64,000 nt of DNA. Origin: CAZTVF01 sp964616985 (GTDB taxonomy: Bacteria > Planctomycetota > Phycisphaerae > SM23-33). This document shows positions 8,224 to 23,200 of the stretch, piece by piece. Made by a program: the position numbers and the translations under genes. Position 1 is the first letter of the stretch; each line of letters begins with the position of its first letter. A model generated the notes under the pieces. It saw only the letters and a list, made by a program, of their open reading frames with translations. It did no database searches and was not told the DNA's origin. Location of the stretch: contig CAZTVF010000002.1 of the NCBI GenBank assembly GCA_964616985.1, positions 29,592 through 93,591 on the forward strand, written 5' to 3'.

Positions 8224-11200
8224 CTAGGCTCGAGGCTCTGCCCATTCATTCAGGAGCGTCAGTGCCTCCGCCGCCAGGGACCAGGCCGCTTCGTCCGTCA
8301 GCGTCCTCAGAGAGGCCGAACCGTCGAACCGAGCGGCGACATCGGCTTCATGACGTCGGGCCAAGCCGCACGACTGCTGTAGCACCGTCATCACGTTCAT
8401 TGACACCGACTCGTCTGCCGCCGGAGAATCCGCCCAGACGCACGCGACTTGCTGCAAGAGCGGCGTGTTGGGGCGCGGCAGCGACTCACCGGCAATCACG
8501 GCCAGGCTGTCCAGCGTGGGCAGAGTGTTGGGACGCACAGGGGCGATGGTCCGCGAGAGCGGAGCCAGAGGCAAGCCCATGAGGTCCACAGTGAGGTCGC
8601 CCGTGACGGACGACGGCAACGAACCGGTCGACGCGGTCGGGGACGGGGCCACAAGGGCGGCGGGCGCGACCACGGCGTCAACGGGTGTCATGACAAGAGC
8701 GGCATCGGCCGGGGCGTCAGCGACGATAGAGGCTGCCGCGGACTCCTCGAGCAACGGGGCGGGCGGCATGGGCTCCGTGATTTCATCATGGGCGGGCGTA
8801 TCGACTGGGTCCAGCGCGCCGGTCAAGACTTCCGGCTGAGGCTGGTCTGCGGCGGGCGTAGGCGCATCGGTTGTCGCCGGTGCCGGCTCGGGAGCGCCCG
8901 GGGTGACGGGGTCACCCGTGGTCGGGGCTAGCTCGTTGGCCGGCACTTCTGGCTGAGGCTGGTCTGCGGCGGGCGTAGGCGCATCGGTTGTCGCCGGTGC
9001 CGGCTCGGGCGCAGGCTCAGGAGCGCCCGGGGTGACGGGGTCACCTGTGGTCGGGGCTGGCTCGTTGGCCGGCACTTCCGGCTGAGGCTGGTCTGCGGCG
9101 GGCGTAGGCGCATCGGTTGTCGCCGGTGTCGGCTCGGGCGCAGGCTCGGGAGCGGCCGGAGTGACAGGGTCACCCGTCGTCGGGGGCTGCGTGTCGGCGA
9201 CTACCTCCGGCGCGCTGGCTCGCGGCGGTTGCTCGGCTGCTTCTTGCTGCGATGGCGGCGCAAGCGGGCTCAGGACCTTCAGGTAGTTGGCGCGGAGACG
9301 AAGCATATCGACCGCGTCAACATCGCCGTCATTGTCCGCGTCGAACGCGGCGTTGTACTTGGGGTCGGCTGACGAGCGCAGGTACGCCGCACGCATGCGC
9401 AGCATTTCCAGAGAGTCGACTGCGCGATTGCCATCGGTGTCGCCGAAGTAGCGATGGAACGCGAAGTGGTAGTCGCCGCCGGCGGCGCCGTTGGCGTTGC
9501 CGTCGAGCCAGTTGCCCGCAGCATCCGTCACGCCGCTGCCGGTGACAGTAACGTAGTAGTTGCCATCGGGCAGCGAACCGCCCAGCAGGGTGGCGAAGGT
9601 CAGGCGGGCCAAGCTGCTGACGGGATCATAGGTGAGCGCGATGGCCGAGCGATCAATCGCCAACCCGGTGTCGAGGTTGAGGATTTCGATGTCCTCGACC
9701 CCCAGACTGCCGCTGACATCCTCGCTGAACGAGATCGTGATCTCATTCACCATGGAGCGGCCGGCCGCCCCGTTGTTCACGCCCGAAGCCGTCACCGAAG
9801 GCGCGAGCACATCGTCCGCCTCGTCGTCGAGATTGGTCAGTGCGACGGACGCGGCGGCCAGGCCCTGGTAATCCGCATCCGAGCTGGCGGCGGGGCCCAC
9901 GCTCACGGTGAAGGACTTGTTCCCATCGCGAACGATGTCATTCGCGCCTGTCACAGTCACAGTCTGCGGCTGGTTCCAGTTGGCGGCGGTGAACGTCAGC
10001 AGGTTCGTGGAGACCGTGCCTTCGGCCGCGTTCGATGAGGTGATCGGCACGGTGACGGTTGTCGACGGTTGGCTCTGCAGCGAGACCGAGAAGCTGGCTG
10101 TCCCGCCGCTTTCGGTCACCACCAGGCCCGCGGTGGGAGTCACGATGACACCGGCGCCCAGGACGCGGAACTCGCGCACCCAGTCGCCGCCGGCCTGCCC
10201 GTCGCTGTTGCCGTCCAGCGCGCGGCCGGACAGGTCGTGCAGGGCTGCCCCCGCCCCGCCGCGAACGGTCAGGCGGTAGAGGCCTGCGGGGATCGCGCCT
10301 TGCGTGAGGTTCAGCACGATGCTCATGCCGCCAGTTGTGTATTGAGGCAGGAGGGAGATCAGCGTGTCGCCGCTGCCGAACGTGTCGCCGCCGGCCTTGC
10401 GGAGTTCGTAATTGCCGCTGGCAAGGGCGTCGATCTCGTCCACGGCCTCGCTGAGGCCCAAGGTGATCTGCGACATCCGCTGGCCGGTCTGGCCGGACGC
10501 GGCGACGACCGACGGCGTCGAACCCGAGATCGTCGGGGCGGCGACGTCCAATGTGCTGCCGCGGAACTCGTACGCGCCGATATCGACAATGCCCGCTTGA
10601 GTGGCGGTTCGGATGCTGGCGGCGGCCGTAAGGTTTGACTGCCCGTCATACGGCAGCAGCAGGTAATGGTAACCGGTGCCGTCGGAGATTCCAGCCGTCG
10701 GCGCGGGCAGGCTGGCATTGCCCAGGCCATAGTCGAACTGCACCCGTCCGTCGGTGAAGAGGGTCGCGCTGAAGTTCGCGTCGTTGCCGTTGGCCACCAC
10801 GGTGGCGTTCCAGCGGATCGTCACCTGTCCGGCGACGGAGCTATCGACGTAGATGTCGTCGCCGGCGCCGTTGGTCTTCAGGTCGGCCCACAGCGGCGCG
10901 ATCATCGGCCTTGCGATCAATTCGGCCTGAGTGTTCGTCTTATCGAACGACTGGTAATAGTCATTGCCAAAGTATATGAAACCGTTGGTGGAGACCCGGC
11001 AGGACGTGTAGACCGCGTCGTAGAACGAGAACGTGAAGCCGCCCGTGAAGGTCAGCGTCCAATAGGTGTCGTCCGACTTCCAATTCTGGGCCGTGCCGAC
11101 CATCGCGAACTGGCTGCTGCCGAGGCTGGCGGCGGTGTAGTCGCCGCTGCCCGCGTTGACGGTGCCGGGGTCATCCAGGCGCGTCTGGCCTGTGATGTCG

Positions 11201-14200
11201 GCGGCGGGCAGCTTCCACGAGTGGCCGCGATCGATGGCGGTGGATCCCGCCGAAAGGTTGAAGTTGTCATCCCTGCCGCCATCCATCAGGCTTCCGCCCA
11301 TGGGGGCCGCGTAGCCCATGACGTTGTCCGCACCGCTGGGGTCAACGAACAGCGGGTTGCCCGTCGCCGAGCGCAGGTCCTGGCCGCTCGCCGCCTGCCA
11401 CTCGCCCAGCGAGGCCGCCACCGTGCTGGACCAGCGCCCCGCATTGCCCGAAACGTAGGGCAGGTAGAACAGGTTGTAATCGGCCGCGTAGCCGGTCGTC
11501 GTGCCGGGCGTGACACGGATGCAATAACCGTTGTCCACCTGCAGGATGTTGTTGTACAGGTGGATGTATCGCGCGTTGGTGTCGATGCGGATGGCGTCGC
11601 CGACGGGCTGGTAGACCGTATTGGACACCACGTCCAGAGCATAGCTGCTGCTGGAGCCGGCGGTGAGTTGCAGGCCAAGGTCGTTGTTGGCGTAGATGAG
11701 ATTGTTCTCGATCCGTCCGCCGTACGTGTTGGCGCTGTTTATACCCGTGCCGTTGGAATAGATCGTGTTCCGCCGCACCGTGCCACCGGCCATGTTGATG
11801 CCCGTGGTGTTGGCGTAGAGGCGGTTGCCTTCATACACGGCGTTGTCGGTGGTCTTGATGGCCGTCGTGGTGTGGTGGACGATGTTGTCCCGCACGGCGA
11901 AACCGTAGCCGGCGATGCCGGTGCCGCTGCCGTAGACTTCATTGGCGACCACCTCAACCGTCGATGAACTCGTGTAGATCGCCGGGCGATTGACGCCGCC
12001 GGCGTTGTTGTACACGGTGTTCGACTGCACCAGCGTCCAGCCGCTTGCGTAGATGCCGTAGTTGGTCGTGTCGTGGATGACGTTGTTATGCACCAGCGTC
12101 TGCACGGTCGAGCCAGCCAGAATGTAGAGCCCGAATTCGTTGTTCCACGACTCGTTGAACGAGACCTCGCCACTGCTGCCGCCGTCGAACTGCAGGCCGT
12201 AGGCATAGTGGTCGTGGAAACGGCTGTTGCGGACGATTGTCGAGCCGCTGCCGATGTACAGGCCGTGGTCCTGGTTGACGCCGCTGTATGCGCTGCCATC
12301 GGTCTCCACGCCATCGATCGTCACGCCCGCATTGCCAGTGCCGATGTAGAGGCCGCGGACGTTGTTGCCGTACAGGCGGCTTGCGGTCAGGGTGAACCGC
12401 TCGCTGCCGGCGGAGTCGGCGCCGTAGATGCCGGTGTCGGCGCCGGTGATGGACACGTCGCGCATCGTCACGTCGTCGGCGCCCGCGAGCTTGAACGCAT
12501 ACAATCCCGCGGTAGTCGCCCCGCGGTTGAAAATCGCATGCCGGTCGGCGTGGCCGGCGTCGCTATAGCCCAGAATCGTCACGCCGCTGAAGCGGCTGTC
12601 CAGCGTGAGGTTCCGCAGGATGGCATAGGCGCCCGTGTCGACGAAGATGCGATCGCCGGCGGAGGGGGTGTACAGAGCCAGCAAACCCTGCAGGCTGGCC
12701 ATCGGGGCATCGGCGCTCTTGCCGCTGTTGAGGTCATTGCCGGGAGCGGTGGTCCAGTCGCCGGGCAGGACGGCCGCGTCGTTGATGTAGTAGTCGTTGC
12801 CCGCGGCCACGACCTGGAAGGCGCGGTCTGATGCATCGGAGACGCCGGTCGCCGCCGAGACGATGCGCAGCTTGGCATTGCTGCTGACGGGCGATTGGAC
12901 GTTCCAGAGATATTCGCCGCGACCGAGACGATCCATCGCCAGGTTCGAGGCGATGGGGGCCCAGGTCTGTCCGTCATCGGTGGAGCCTTCGAGATTGACC
13001 GTGGGCGACGCCGCGCCAAGGGGCTCGGCCGCCAGCACCTCAATGCCGGAAATGATCGCATAGCTCGTGCGGTTGACGAAGGACAGGTGAATGCCCGAGC
13101 CGCCCGACGCCGTCACCTGGAACTCGCGGACGGTGGCGATGTTCTTGCCACCGGCGGCAGCGGCGATGTCGAAGTTAGACTGCGCCGTCTGGCCCTGGAG
13201 CACGATATCGAATTTCCGCGAGCCGGCCGCGGCGTTGGTCGGATCGGCAAAATGCAGCCGGATTGTGAACGTGCCATCCGGCGTGGGAATGCTGTACGAA
13301 AGGTTGGACCAGTAGTTGCCGACATACGACGCGTACACGTCGGCCGGGGCGGGGTTGGATACGCCCACGGTCGAGACGGTCGCGGTGTTCATGTAGGCAT
13401 CGCCGCCGGTGCGGTACACATCGCTCCAGTAACCGTTCGGAGCGCCGCCCGCATTGCTCTGCACGAGGGCCCTGTAGGAAGACAGCCCCCACGATTGCCA
13501 CTGCACTTTGACCGTATCGCCCTGGGTCACTTTCTCCAAGCCATTGAGAGTGAGCAGGCTGACGCCTTGAGCTGCGCTGCCCACCTGCGCTGCCGCCGTG
13601 CCGCCCTGATGACCCAGCGTAGCACGGTTGACGCCACCCAACGCCTGGGCCGGGGCCGCGAGGAAGGGATCGCCCTTGCCGACGGCGGGGGAAGCGGCGG
13701 CGAGACTGAAGTTGTCGTCCAGGCCGCCATCGACGCCGCCGGTGTAGCCCAACACATTGTCGACGCCGTTGGGATCCACGAACAGCGGATCGCCCTGGCC
13801 GCTGTGGAAGTCTGATGCGAGCTTGTAGAACCACTCCTCCACCGTGGCGAACGTTTGCCCCTGCCACAGCCCCACCTTGCCCGTGCCGGTAGTATAGAAC
13901 AGGTTGTAGTCGCTATCGAAGCCGACCTGGCTGTCGTCGGACACGCTGACACCGTAGCCCGAGCCGACGTAGATGATGTTGTTCCGCAGGCTGACATTTG
14001 TGGACGCGTTCTGCAGGCGAATCGCGTCGCCGGCCTGCTGGTAGATCGTGTTGTTGACGATCTGTGACTGGCCGATGCCCACGTTGTCCATCACCAAGGC
14101 GGCGGTGGTGTTCGCGTAGATGAGGTTATTGACGATCCGGCTGGAGTAGTACCCGCCCGACCGAATGCCCACGAGATTGGAGTACACCCGGTTCGCTTCA

Positions 14201-17200
14201 ATCAGGCCGCTGGAGGTGAGGATGCCCGTGTCGCAGAAGTAGACCCGGTTCCCGCGTATCACGAGGCCGCTGCTGCCGGAGCCCTGGATGCCGGTGGTGG
14301 AATCATAGACGACGTTGTCAACTACGTCGGCATACCAGCCCAGGTACATCGCACTCCCGCCAGCGTGGTGAACGGAGTAGGCGGTATTCCCCGTAACGAA
14401 CGCCGCGCCGACCTCCATGCCCTTGTAGGACTGTCCGTGGACAGTATTGCCGCTGACCGTCGTCCAGTTCACCCGATCATTGGCGCCCGACGATGAGTAA
14501 ATGCCGATCTGGCTGCCGATCACCTCGTTGCCCGTGACCGAGCCTCTCTGTCCGTTGTACAAGATGCCGTAGTAGTTGCTGTTGTTCTGGACATGGTTGT
14601 CGGCGATGACCGAGTCGGCGCCGGTGACGTACATCGCGTAGTAAGAGCCGCCGCCGTACATGTCATGCGCGTCGTTGCCGCGAACCTCGGCCCGGTCGCT
14701 GGCGATGTAGAGGCCCTTGGGCTGGCGGATGCCGGCGTAAACCTGCCCATGCAGCGTGCTGTTCAGCACGTTGGCATCCGTGTTGCCGGTGCCCAGGTAC
14801 ACGCCGTAGTCGCTGTTGCCGAAGAACCAGCAACCCAGGACCGTAAGATTCACGCTGCCGGCGGAGTCGGCCGCGTATACGCCGCGGTAGGCGCCCGCGA
14901 TGCGGAGGTACTCCAGCGAGACGTCGTCCGCGCCGGTGAGCTGGATGGCGTAGCTGGTGGAGGACGTGTTGTTGCGGTTGAGCAGCGCGTAGCGGTCCGT
15001 GTGGGCCGGGTCGTTGTAACCCACGATGCGGATGCCCGACTGGGCGGCTGCCAGCACGATGTTGCTCGACAGCGTGTAGGCGCCCGCGTCGACGTAGATG
15101 ATGTCGCCCGCGCCCAGCTGGTAACTGCTCAACACGCTGGCGATGGTGGCCCGCGGGGTGGCGCGGGTCAGGCCGTCGGCGGCGTCGCTGCCGGCGGCGG
15201 TCGTCCAGTCAAAGCCATCGCCGCCGACGGCGGAGTCGTTGACGTAGTAGACCGCGGCTGCGGGCACGATGCTGAACACATCGCTGAGGCCGACCGTGCT
15301 GTCGGTCCGTGTGATGCGGATCGTATAGCTGTCGCCCTGGGCCAGCTCGCGCGGCAGCGTCCATGCCAGACTGCCTGTGTTGGCGACGCCCGTGGCGATC
15401 GTGCGGACGAACGCGCCGCCCGAAAGCAATTCCACGTCCACCGTACCCGTCGTGTCCTGGCTGCGCCAGCGGATCGTCGAAGACCGGTTGGTCATCCAGG
15501 ACTCGCCGGCCGACGGCGCAAGCACCGTCACATACGCCAGTGGGCTCTTGGAGGCCTGCGCCGTGTTGCCATAGGCCCCGATGTTGACGAAGCCGCCGTT
15601 GGGCGACGGCTCATTCGAGTAGGCCTTGGATGCGTCGCCGCGGTCAATCGCCGGCGACTGCTGCGCGTCCAGCGTCCAGTCGCCGCTCGCGGCCGCCGGC
15701 AGGCCGGTGCTGACATCGAGCATTGCGGCCAGGCTGCCGTTGTGGAAGCTGCCGGTGAGGCTCTGCAGGTGGAAGTCGCCGGCCGAAGCGTTTACGAACA
15801 GCGGGTTGACCGCCAGGCTGTTGGCGTCCTGCAGTGACGCTGCCCGCCACTGGGCAAGCGTCAGTCGGTCGCCACCGTAGTACCCCGCCTTGCCGGTGCC
15901 GGTGGCAAAGATCAGGTTGTAGTCACTGGCGAAGGCCAACTGGCTGTCGTTGGAGACGTAGAGGCCGTAGCCGCCGGCGACCTGGACGATGTTGTTCACC
16001 AGTGTCACATGATTGGCCAAGGCCTCCATACGGATGCCATCGCCCGCGGGCTGGTAGATCGTATTGTTGGCAATCTGGAAGGCGTCATATGACGACGTGG
16101 CGCCCTGAAGCAGCAGGCCGACCGATGCGTTGCCGGAGATGACGTTGTTCAGTACTTGCGTGGAGTAATATCCATAGGCCCGGATGCCGGTGACGTTGTC
16201 GCGAACGACGTTCTGCTCGATCAAGCCCGATGTCGTCCGGATGCCGATGACGTTGCCGTACACCAGATTGCCGCGGACGGTAAGCCCGGTGTAGTTGCCA
16301 CTGCGAATGCCCCAGGTATTGTCATAGACCACGTTGCCGATGATCAGGCCGTTGGCAACGATGGCGCCGACGGCGGCGCCTTCGACCTCCACGTGATGGA
16401 TGCCATAGACCGTATTGCCAATGATGCGGGCGGAGCTGTACGTCTGGATGCCCACAACGCTCTGCCCATGCACGATGTTTCCAGAGACTTCAACCCAGTC
16501 AGCCTGGGCCGAGCCATTCCCGACGTAGATGCCGCTGATGCCGCCCGAAACCTGATTGCCCCTGGCAATAGACCTCGCGCCCTGCACCTCAATGCCGTTG
16601 TAGTTGTCTAGCAGGATGTTGTTCTCGGCCACCGAATCGACGCCGATCATCTCGATGCCGTTGCGGTACCGCTCATTCAGGTCATGAACGGTATTGCCCG
16701 CCACGCTCGCCGCGGCCCCGCCGGTGTGCACGCCGCCATCCTGCGCGATGCCGCCGGACGACAGGCCGCTGAACTCGTTGCCGGTGACGACCGGGCCGGC
16801 AATGCCCGTCCCCAGCCAGATGCCCCAGTCGGTATTGCCGTAGAAGCGGCCGTTCTCGATCCGGATGCCGCTGCCGACGACGCCATCGGCCGCATAGATG
16901 CCCGTGTAGGCGCCGGTGATCCACAGGTGCTCCAGCGACGTGTTCGATGCGCCGGAGAATTCGATGCCATAGCTGCCGGCCGCGGTATTACCGCGATTGA
17001 GCACGGCGTGACGGTCGCTGTGCGACGCGTCATGGTAGCCCACGATGCGGATGCCCGACTGGGCCGCTGTCAGGAACAGGTTGGAGTTCAATGCGTACGT
17101 GCCGGCATCGACGTAGATGGCGTCGCCGGCCTGCAGTTCATAGCTGTCGAAGACGGCCTGGATGGATGACTTCGGCGAGTCCGCCGACAGGCCGGAGTTA

Positions 17201-20200
17201 GCCAGGCTGCCGGCGGCGCGGGTCCAGTCGCCCTCGGCCGCTGTGGAATCGTTCACGTAGTAGATGCCCGAGAAGGTCTGGAGTTCGAACGTGTCGCTCA
17301 CGCCAACGGCAGCGGCGCGTGTGATGCGGATGGCGTAGCCCGCCGTGGCTGGCAGATCGGCCGGGACGCTCCAGGAGAAACTGCCGGTGTTGGCGACGCC
17401 GATGGCGAGGGTTCGCTCGACGACGCCCTTGCTCAGCAGTTCGATGTCCACGGTGCCGGTGAAATCCTGGCTGCGCCAGCGGATCGTCGACGAGCGGCCG
17501 AGGAAGGCGATGTCGCCCGCCTTGGGCGACAGGACCATGACGTATGCGTCCTCGCTCTGCGACGCCTGTGGCGTGTTGCCGTAGGCGCCGAGATTCACAA
17601 AACCGCCGTTGGGCGCGGGCTCGAGGTTGAATGCGCTGGCGGCGCTGCCGCGGTCGATCGCCCGTGATTGGGCGGCGTCGGCCTGCAGGTCGCCGCCGTA
17701 GGCGTATGGCAAGCCCGAGCCGTCCAAGAGCACGGCCAGCGTCCCGTCATGGAAACTGCCGCGCGTGCTTTGCTCGTGGTAGTCGCCGCCAGCTGCGTTC
17801 ACAAACAGCGGATCGGCCCACAGGCTCATGGGGTCCTTGCCGCTGGCCGAACGCCATTGCGCAAGCGTGGTCTGGGCGCCGGCCCAGTAGCCGACCTTGC
17901 CCGTGCCCGTCGTGTAGAACAGGTTGTAGTCGCTGGCGAAGTCGTCCTGTGAATCGCTGGAGACGTTCACGCCGTAGCCGCTGCCGACGACGATGATGTT
18001 ATTCAGCAGCGTCACGTCATCGACGCCGCCGAGCAGGCGGATGCCGTCGCCGGTGGCCTGGTCGATGGTGTTGTGCGTGAAGCTGATGGCGCCGGTGCTG
18101 GCGCCGGTGGCGCGAATGCCCGCCACCGCGTTGCCGTACAGCACGTTGTGATCGACCGAACCGGCGTAGTACGCCCACAGATCCACGCCGATGTCGTTGC
18201 CGTGGATGACGTTTCTTGAGATCGCCTCGGTCTCGCGGGCCTTGATGCCCACGCCCGCGTTGTTATAGACCAGATTGCCGGTGAGGGTTCCGCGGGTGTA
18301 GGCGATGATGCCGTCGGCATTGTTGTAGACGGCGTTGTAGTTGGCGCTGGGCTCGCCCAGGGTCAGCGCGCGAGTGAGCGAGATGCCCGTCCCGCCGTGC
18401 CCGCTGACCGCGTTGCCTTCAACACGCGCCGAGCCTTCGGCCACGATGCCGCTGCCCGTGTTGTCGTGCACACTATTGCCATGGCCCAACGAACCGACGA
18501 CGGCAGTGGCGCCGCTGACGCTCATGACCACGGAGATGCCCGATGCGTTCGCGTAGACTTCATTGCCCAGCAGGCTCGCTGCCCCTGCCGTCGGCAGGTT
18601 GATGCCCATGCCCGCGTTGTTGTGTATCACGCTATCGAGGATCGTCGTGTCGGGCGCAGCCGAGTAGATGCCCGCGGCCCCGGCATAGGCCACCGACAGC
18701 CCCGTCAATTCGACGGTGGCCGACCCGCTCTCCACACGCACGCCTTCGGCGGCTGTTCCGCTGATTTCCAGCGACCGGCCGATGAATCGCGACGAGGTGG
18801 CGTGCAGCCACACGCCTCGCTGCCCGCCCAGCAGCGTGAGGTTTTCGATCGTCACGCCGTCGGCGGAGTCGATGTCGAGGGAATACGTTCCGGCATAGTT
18901 GACCGAACGATTGATGATCGCGTGCGAACCTTGCAGATCCGGGCCGATGATGTGAAGCCCTTCGTCGTCTCCGGCCGAGCCGGGGCCGCCGATGAGCAGG
19001 TTGGCCACGTGCACGTAGGAGCCCGTGTCCACGTAGATCACATCACCGGAGCCAAGGTCGTACATCCGCAGGAAGGCCAGGAGGCTGGCCTTGGGGGCCG
19101 CGGCCGACAGCCCGGAGTTGCGGTTGTCGCCGACGGTGGAGGCATATTGGTCGCCGGCCGTGAAGGCATCGTTGACGTAGAATGTTCCGCCGGCGGGGAC
19201 GATCGTGAACGTCTCGCGGGATTCATCAAACACCGACGGAGTCGCCACGGAAGTGATGCGAACGCGGTAGCCGGCATTGAGGTCGGCGGGCAAGCCGCTG
19301 GACTGGGGGCTCCAGATTGCCGACAGGGCCGAGGCATCGTAGGTGCCCACGTGCGCGGCCAGCGTGCCGGCGGCGGTGTAGACATCCACCGATATGTCGC
19401 CCGTCAGGTTCGTCTGCGACCAGCGAATCGTGCGGGCGCGGTCCACCTGCCAATCGGCGTGGAAGTCGGGATACTCCAGCCGCAGGTACGAACTCCGCGA
19501 TGCCGTCGCCAGCACTGTGCCGCCGTAGGCGCCGATGTCGACCCTGCCGCCGTTGGGCGCCGGTTCGAGGGCTGCGCTGTCGGCGGGGCTGCCGCCATCG
19601 ACGCTGGTAGAGGAGGCGGCCTGGCGATAGTCGCCGCCGGGGGCATTGACGAACGCCGGGGCATCGAGCGTCGGAGCGATCCGTGTATAGCCGATCGAAT
19701 GTGCGTCCTGCAGCGACTCGATCTGCCAGTCAAACAGATCGTCGAAAGGCTTCTGGTACCAGACCAGCTTGCCCGCGCCGGACGTGAAGAGGTTATTGTA
19801 GTCGCTGGCCAGGCCTGCCTGGCTGTCATTGGCGACGTAGAGGTCGTAGCCGTCCTGCGTCCAGACGATATTGTTGCGGATCGTGGCGGCGCTGGCGCCG
19901 CTCTGCACGTGGATGCCGTCGCCCGCGGCAGTGACGATCGTGTTGTTCACGACGCTCACGCCCGCAACACCGCTGATCAACACGCCGGTAGCGTTGTTCA
20001 ACAGCAGGTTGTGATGCACCTGCGAGGCTGCCCCCGCCTGAACGCCGATGGTGTTGCCCTCGATCTTATTGAAGCGAATGGTCGCGCCGCTCTGGGCCTG
20101 CACGCCGACGGCGTTGTCATGGACGCGGTTGGGGTCGCTCCAATCGCCGCCGCCCAGCGTAACGTCGGTCACCACGCCCGCGGTGCTGCCGGCGGAGATG

Positions 20201-23200
20201 TCATTGCCGTAGACCTGCAACGACGCGTTATGGAATTCCATGCCGATGGCGTTGTCGTGAATGGTGTTGTGTCGCGCCGTCCCGCCGGCACTGGCGGACA
20301 TGTACAGGCCCGTCGCGCCGCCATGGATGTCGTTGTCCTCGACGAGGCTGGCCCGCTGGCTGCTGATGTAGACGCCGCCGGCAATGTCGTTATTGCGCAG
20401 CGTCATCTCGGCATTGAGAGCGGAGACGTATACGCCCCATTGGCCGCCGACGATCACGTCGTTGCGAAGGTCGCTCGTCCGTTCCACCGACACGGCCGCC
20501 TCGCCGTGAACGTACAGGCCGTACTGTGTGCCCTCGATCCGCGGGTTGTCGAAGATAGTGACGGGAGCCGACGAGGGCAGGTCGATGCCGTATTGCCCGC
20601 CGGAAATCGTGTTGTCGGTGATCGTGTGCATCACGCTGGCCGAGGCGGACAGCAGGAGCGTTCCGGCGATAGTGTTCGACTCGATCGCATGCCCGGCCGC
20701 GCCGCTGCCGCTGATGGCCATGCCGCCGCCGGCGATGGTGTTGCCCGTGATCTCGGCCGCCGCACCGGTGTCTAGGATCAGGCCGCCGGCGCCGATGGTG
20801 TTGTCATTGATCATCCCGCCGCCGAGGAGCGTCGCGTCGATCTGCCGCGCCGTGTTGTCCACGATGCGGCTCGCCTCGGCCACGCCGCCGCTGAGGCGGA
20901 CCTGGATCACCTGCCCCGTCGCGTCGTTGTGCTCGATAACGACGCCGGGACCGGCATTGATGTAGATCAGGCCCGTTACCTGGTTGCTCAGCACCTGGTG
21001 CGGTGTGCTTGCTTCGCCCGTCAAGCGAATGCCGCCGACGATGCTGGGCACGTCCGCCTGCCCCGGCACCGCCAGCGGAGCGATGATCGCCGCCTCGGCC
21101 AAGTTGGCGTTGATGCCGCCGGGAGCGGTATTGCCCAGGATGTACGTCGTGTTGTCGCCATTGCCCAACGTGTGGCCTTCCAGATCGAGGATGATCTGGC
21201 CGGTCTGTCCCAGGGTGTTCTGCTCGATGACGGCGGCCGGTCCACCGCGGACCTCGATCGAATGAGAAATCGTGTTGCCGATGATCCGGTGCGGAGTGGG
21301 GCTGCTGCCGTAGATCCACAGCGTACCATTGTTGATCGTGTTGTCCTGAACCTCGGCACGGTCCTTCAGCGTCAGCGTCATGCTGTCGCGGGTCTCGTTC
21401 CCTTCAACGCGCGTCACCCACTCCTGGTCCGCCGGCAGGACACTGGCGGCCAGGTCGATCCTGATGCCGCCGCCCGTCACGATGTTGTCCACGACCGTCG
21501 CGCTGGGACCTGCGAGGATGCGAATGTCGCCCGTGGAGTTCAGCACGTTGTCGTGCACGTAGTGCGGCTGCGAACTCGTGCCGGAGACAACCAACTCGCC
21601 CGCGCCCATGATCGTGTTGTGGTGTATCTCCGCGCCGGCAGGGGCCGAGACGCCGATGCCGCCCAGTTGCCCGCCGCTGTTGCCGTTATCGTAGATCAGC
21701 GTGTGGTAGGTCCGGCCCAGGGGCAGGGCCCACGCATCGCCCAGGACGATGCTCATGCCGCTCTTGATCGTGCGGTTGGAGAAGATGTCCGCGCCGGGCC
21801 CGCCCGTCAGCAGCAGGGCGCCGTCGTAGATGTTGTTTCGCGTGATCACCGTCGGTTCGTCGCCCAAGCCGCTGACGGTGCTGACGACGGCGCCGTGAAC
21901 AACCTCGTTATCCTCGAATCTCAGCGGTCCGGCCGATACGGTCGTCACCCCGTCGGCGGCGATGAGATTGTCGTGTATCCAGACGCGGCCGGGCACTTTC
22001 ACTGTCAGCTTGCCCAGGGACGACTCATGGGCGGCGTCGTGTTCCGAAACGATCGTGTGATAGGTCTCGCCCGCTCCCAGCCAGGCCCCCGTCGTCTCGA
22101 TGTACAGCTGCCCGATGTTGGGATTGTCCGATGCGCGCACGCCCGGGCCGCCGACCAAGCGGAGTTCCGTCGGTGCGATGTTGTTGTACAGCACGCTCGC
22201 GGGCAGCGTGTTGTCCGGCGCGTCGGAGATCGTCACCACGATGGAACGGGAGACGGTGTTGTTCTGCACGTCCGCACGCCGGCCGCCGACCAGGGCGATG
22301 CCGCCGCCGTTGACGGTGTTGCGGTCCAACTGCCAATCCTGGCCCGACGGGACAGTCAGGGTCATGTCGCCCTGGTTCACCGTGTTGCCGACGAACGTGC
22401 TGATCGGGGCCACGCCGCCGAAGGCAGATAGTTCCACCGTCAACATGCCGCTGACGACGTTGCCCTCAATGGCGGCATACTGACCGGTGAGCAACTCCAC
22501 GTCGCCATCGACCACGTTGCCGACAAAGGCCGCAAGGCGCTGCTGTGTGGCCTGGCCCACCGACTCGAATACGACGTTGCCCTGGATGTTCGTATTGCCG
22601 ATCATCGAGGCGACGGTGTTGGCGCCCACGCCGTGCACCGCGTAGGCCCAGCCGTGGATCAGCGTGTTGTTCTCGATCCGCACGGGAGCGGAACTCTCGA
22701 TGTAGATCGCCGTGCTGCCGGTGATGCTGTTTTCCAGCATCATCGCCGTGCCGCTGCCCAGTACCTTCACGGCCGTGTGATTCGACCAGATGTCGTTGAG
22801 GCTCAGCGTGCTCGGCCGCGAGCCTTCAATCTGCACGACCGTGTCGCCCCGCAGGGTGTTGCTCGTCAAGTCGACCCAGGAGTCGCCCGTCACGAGCACG
22901 GCCGTGCCGGCCCCGGCGTTGACGGTGTTGCCACGCACGGCCACCGAGTTCGTCAGCGGGTTGTTGCCGCCGATGATGATGCCGTCGGCGGTGTTGCCCT
23001 CGATAACCATCGAGGCCGGGGACTGAATGTCGATGGTGCCGTGGATCGTGTTGGCGATGATCGACTGCGAGAATTCCGGATAGATCTGGGTCGGCTCGAT
23101 ATCCTGCGGCGGGTAGAAGTGCTGCGGCCAGTTGGCCCGCCAGTCCGACGTTGAGGCTCGCAGGGTCACGCCGCCTTCAATTTCGTTGCCGCGGATGACG

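Noticed and set aside
8028..8249. A 73-codon minus-strand frame after the giant gene, ending GFRCRCTRK
   Set aside because: The end faintly recalls the GFRC end of formylglycine-generating enzymes, but nothing else fits and the frame overlaps the end of the giant gene.
18397..20775. A 792-codon plus-strand open frame antisense to the beta-helix modules
   Set aside because: It mirrors the repeated sense sequence and shows no motif or Shine-Dalgarno sequence.
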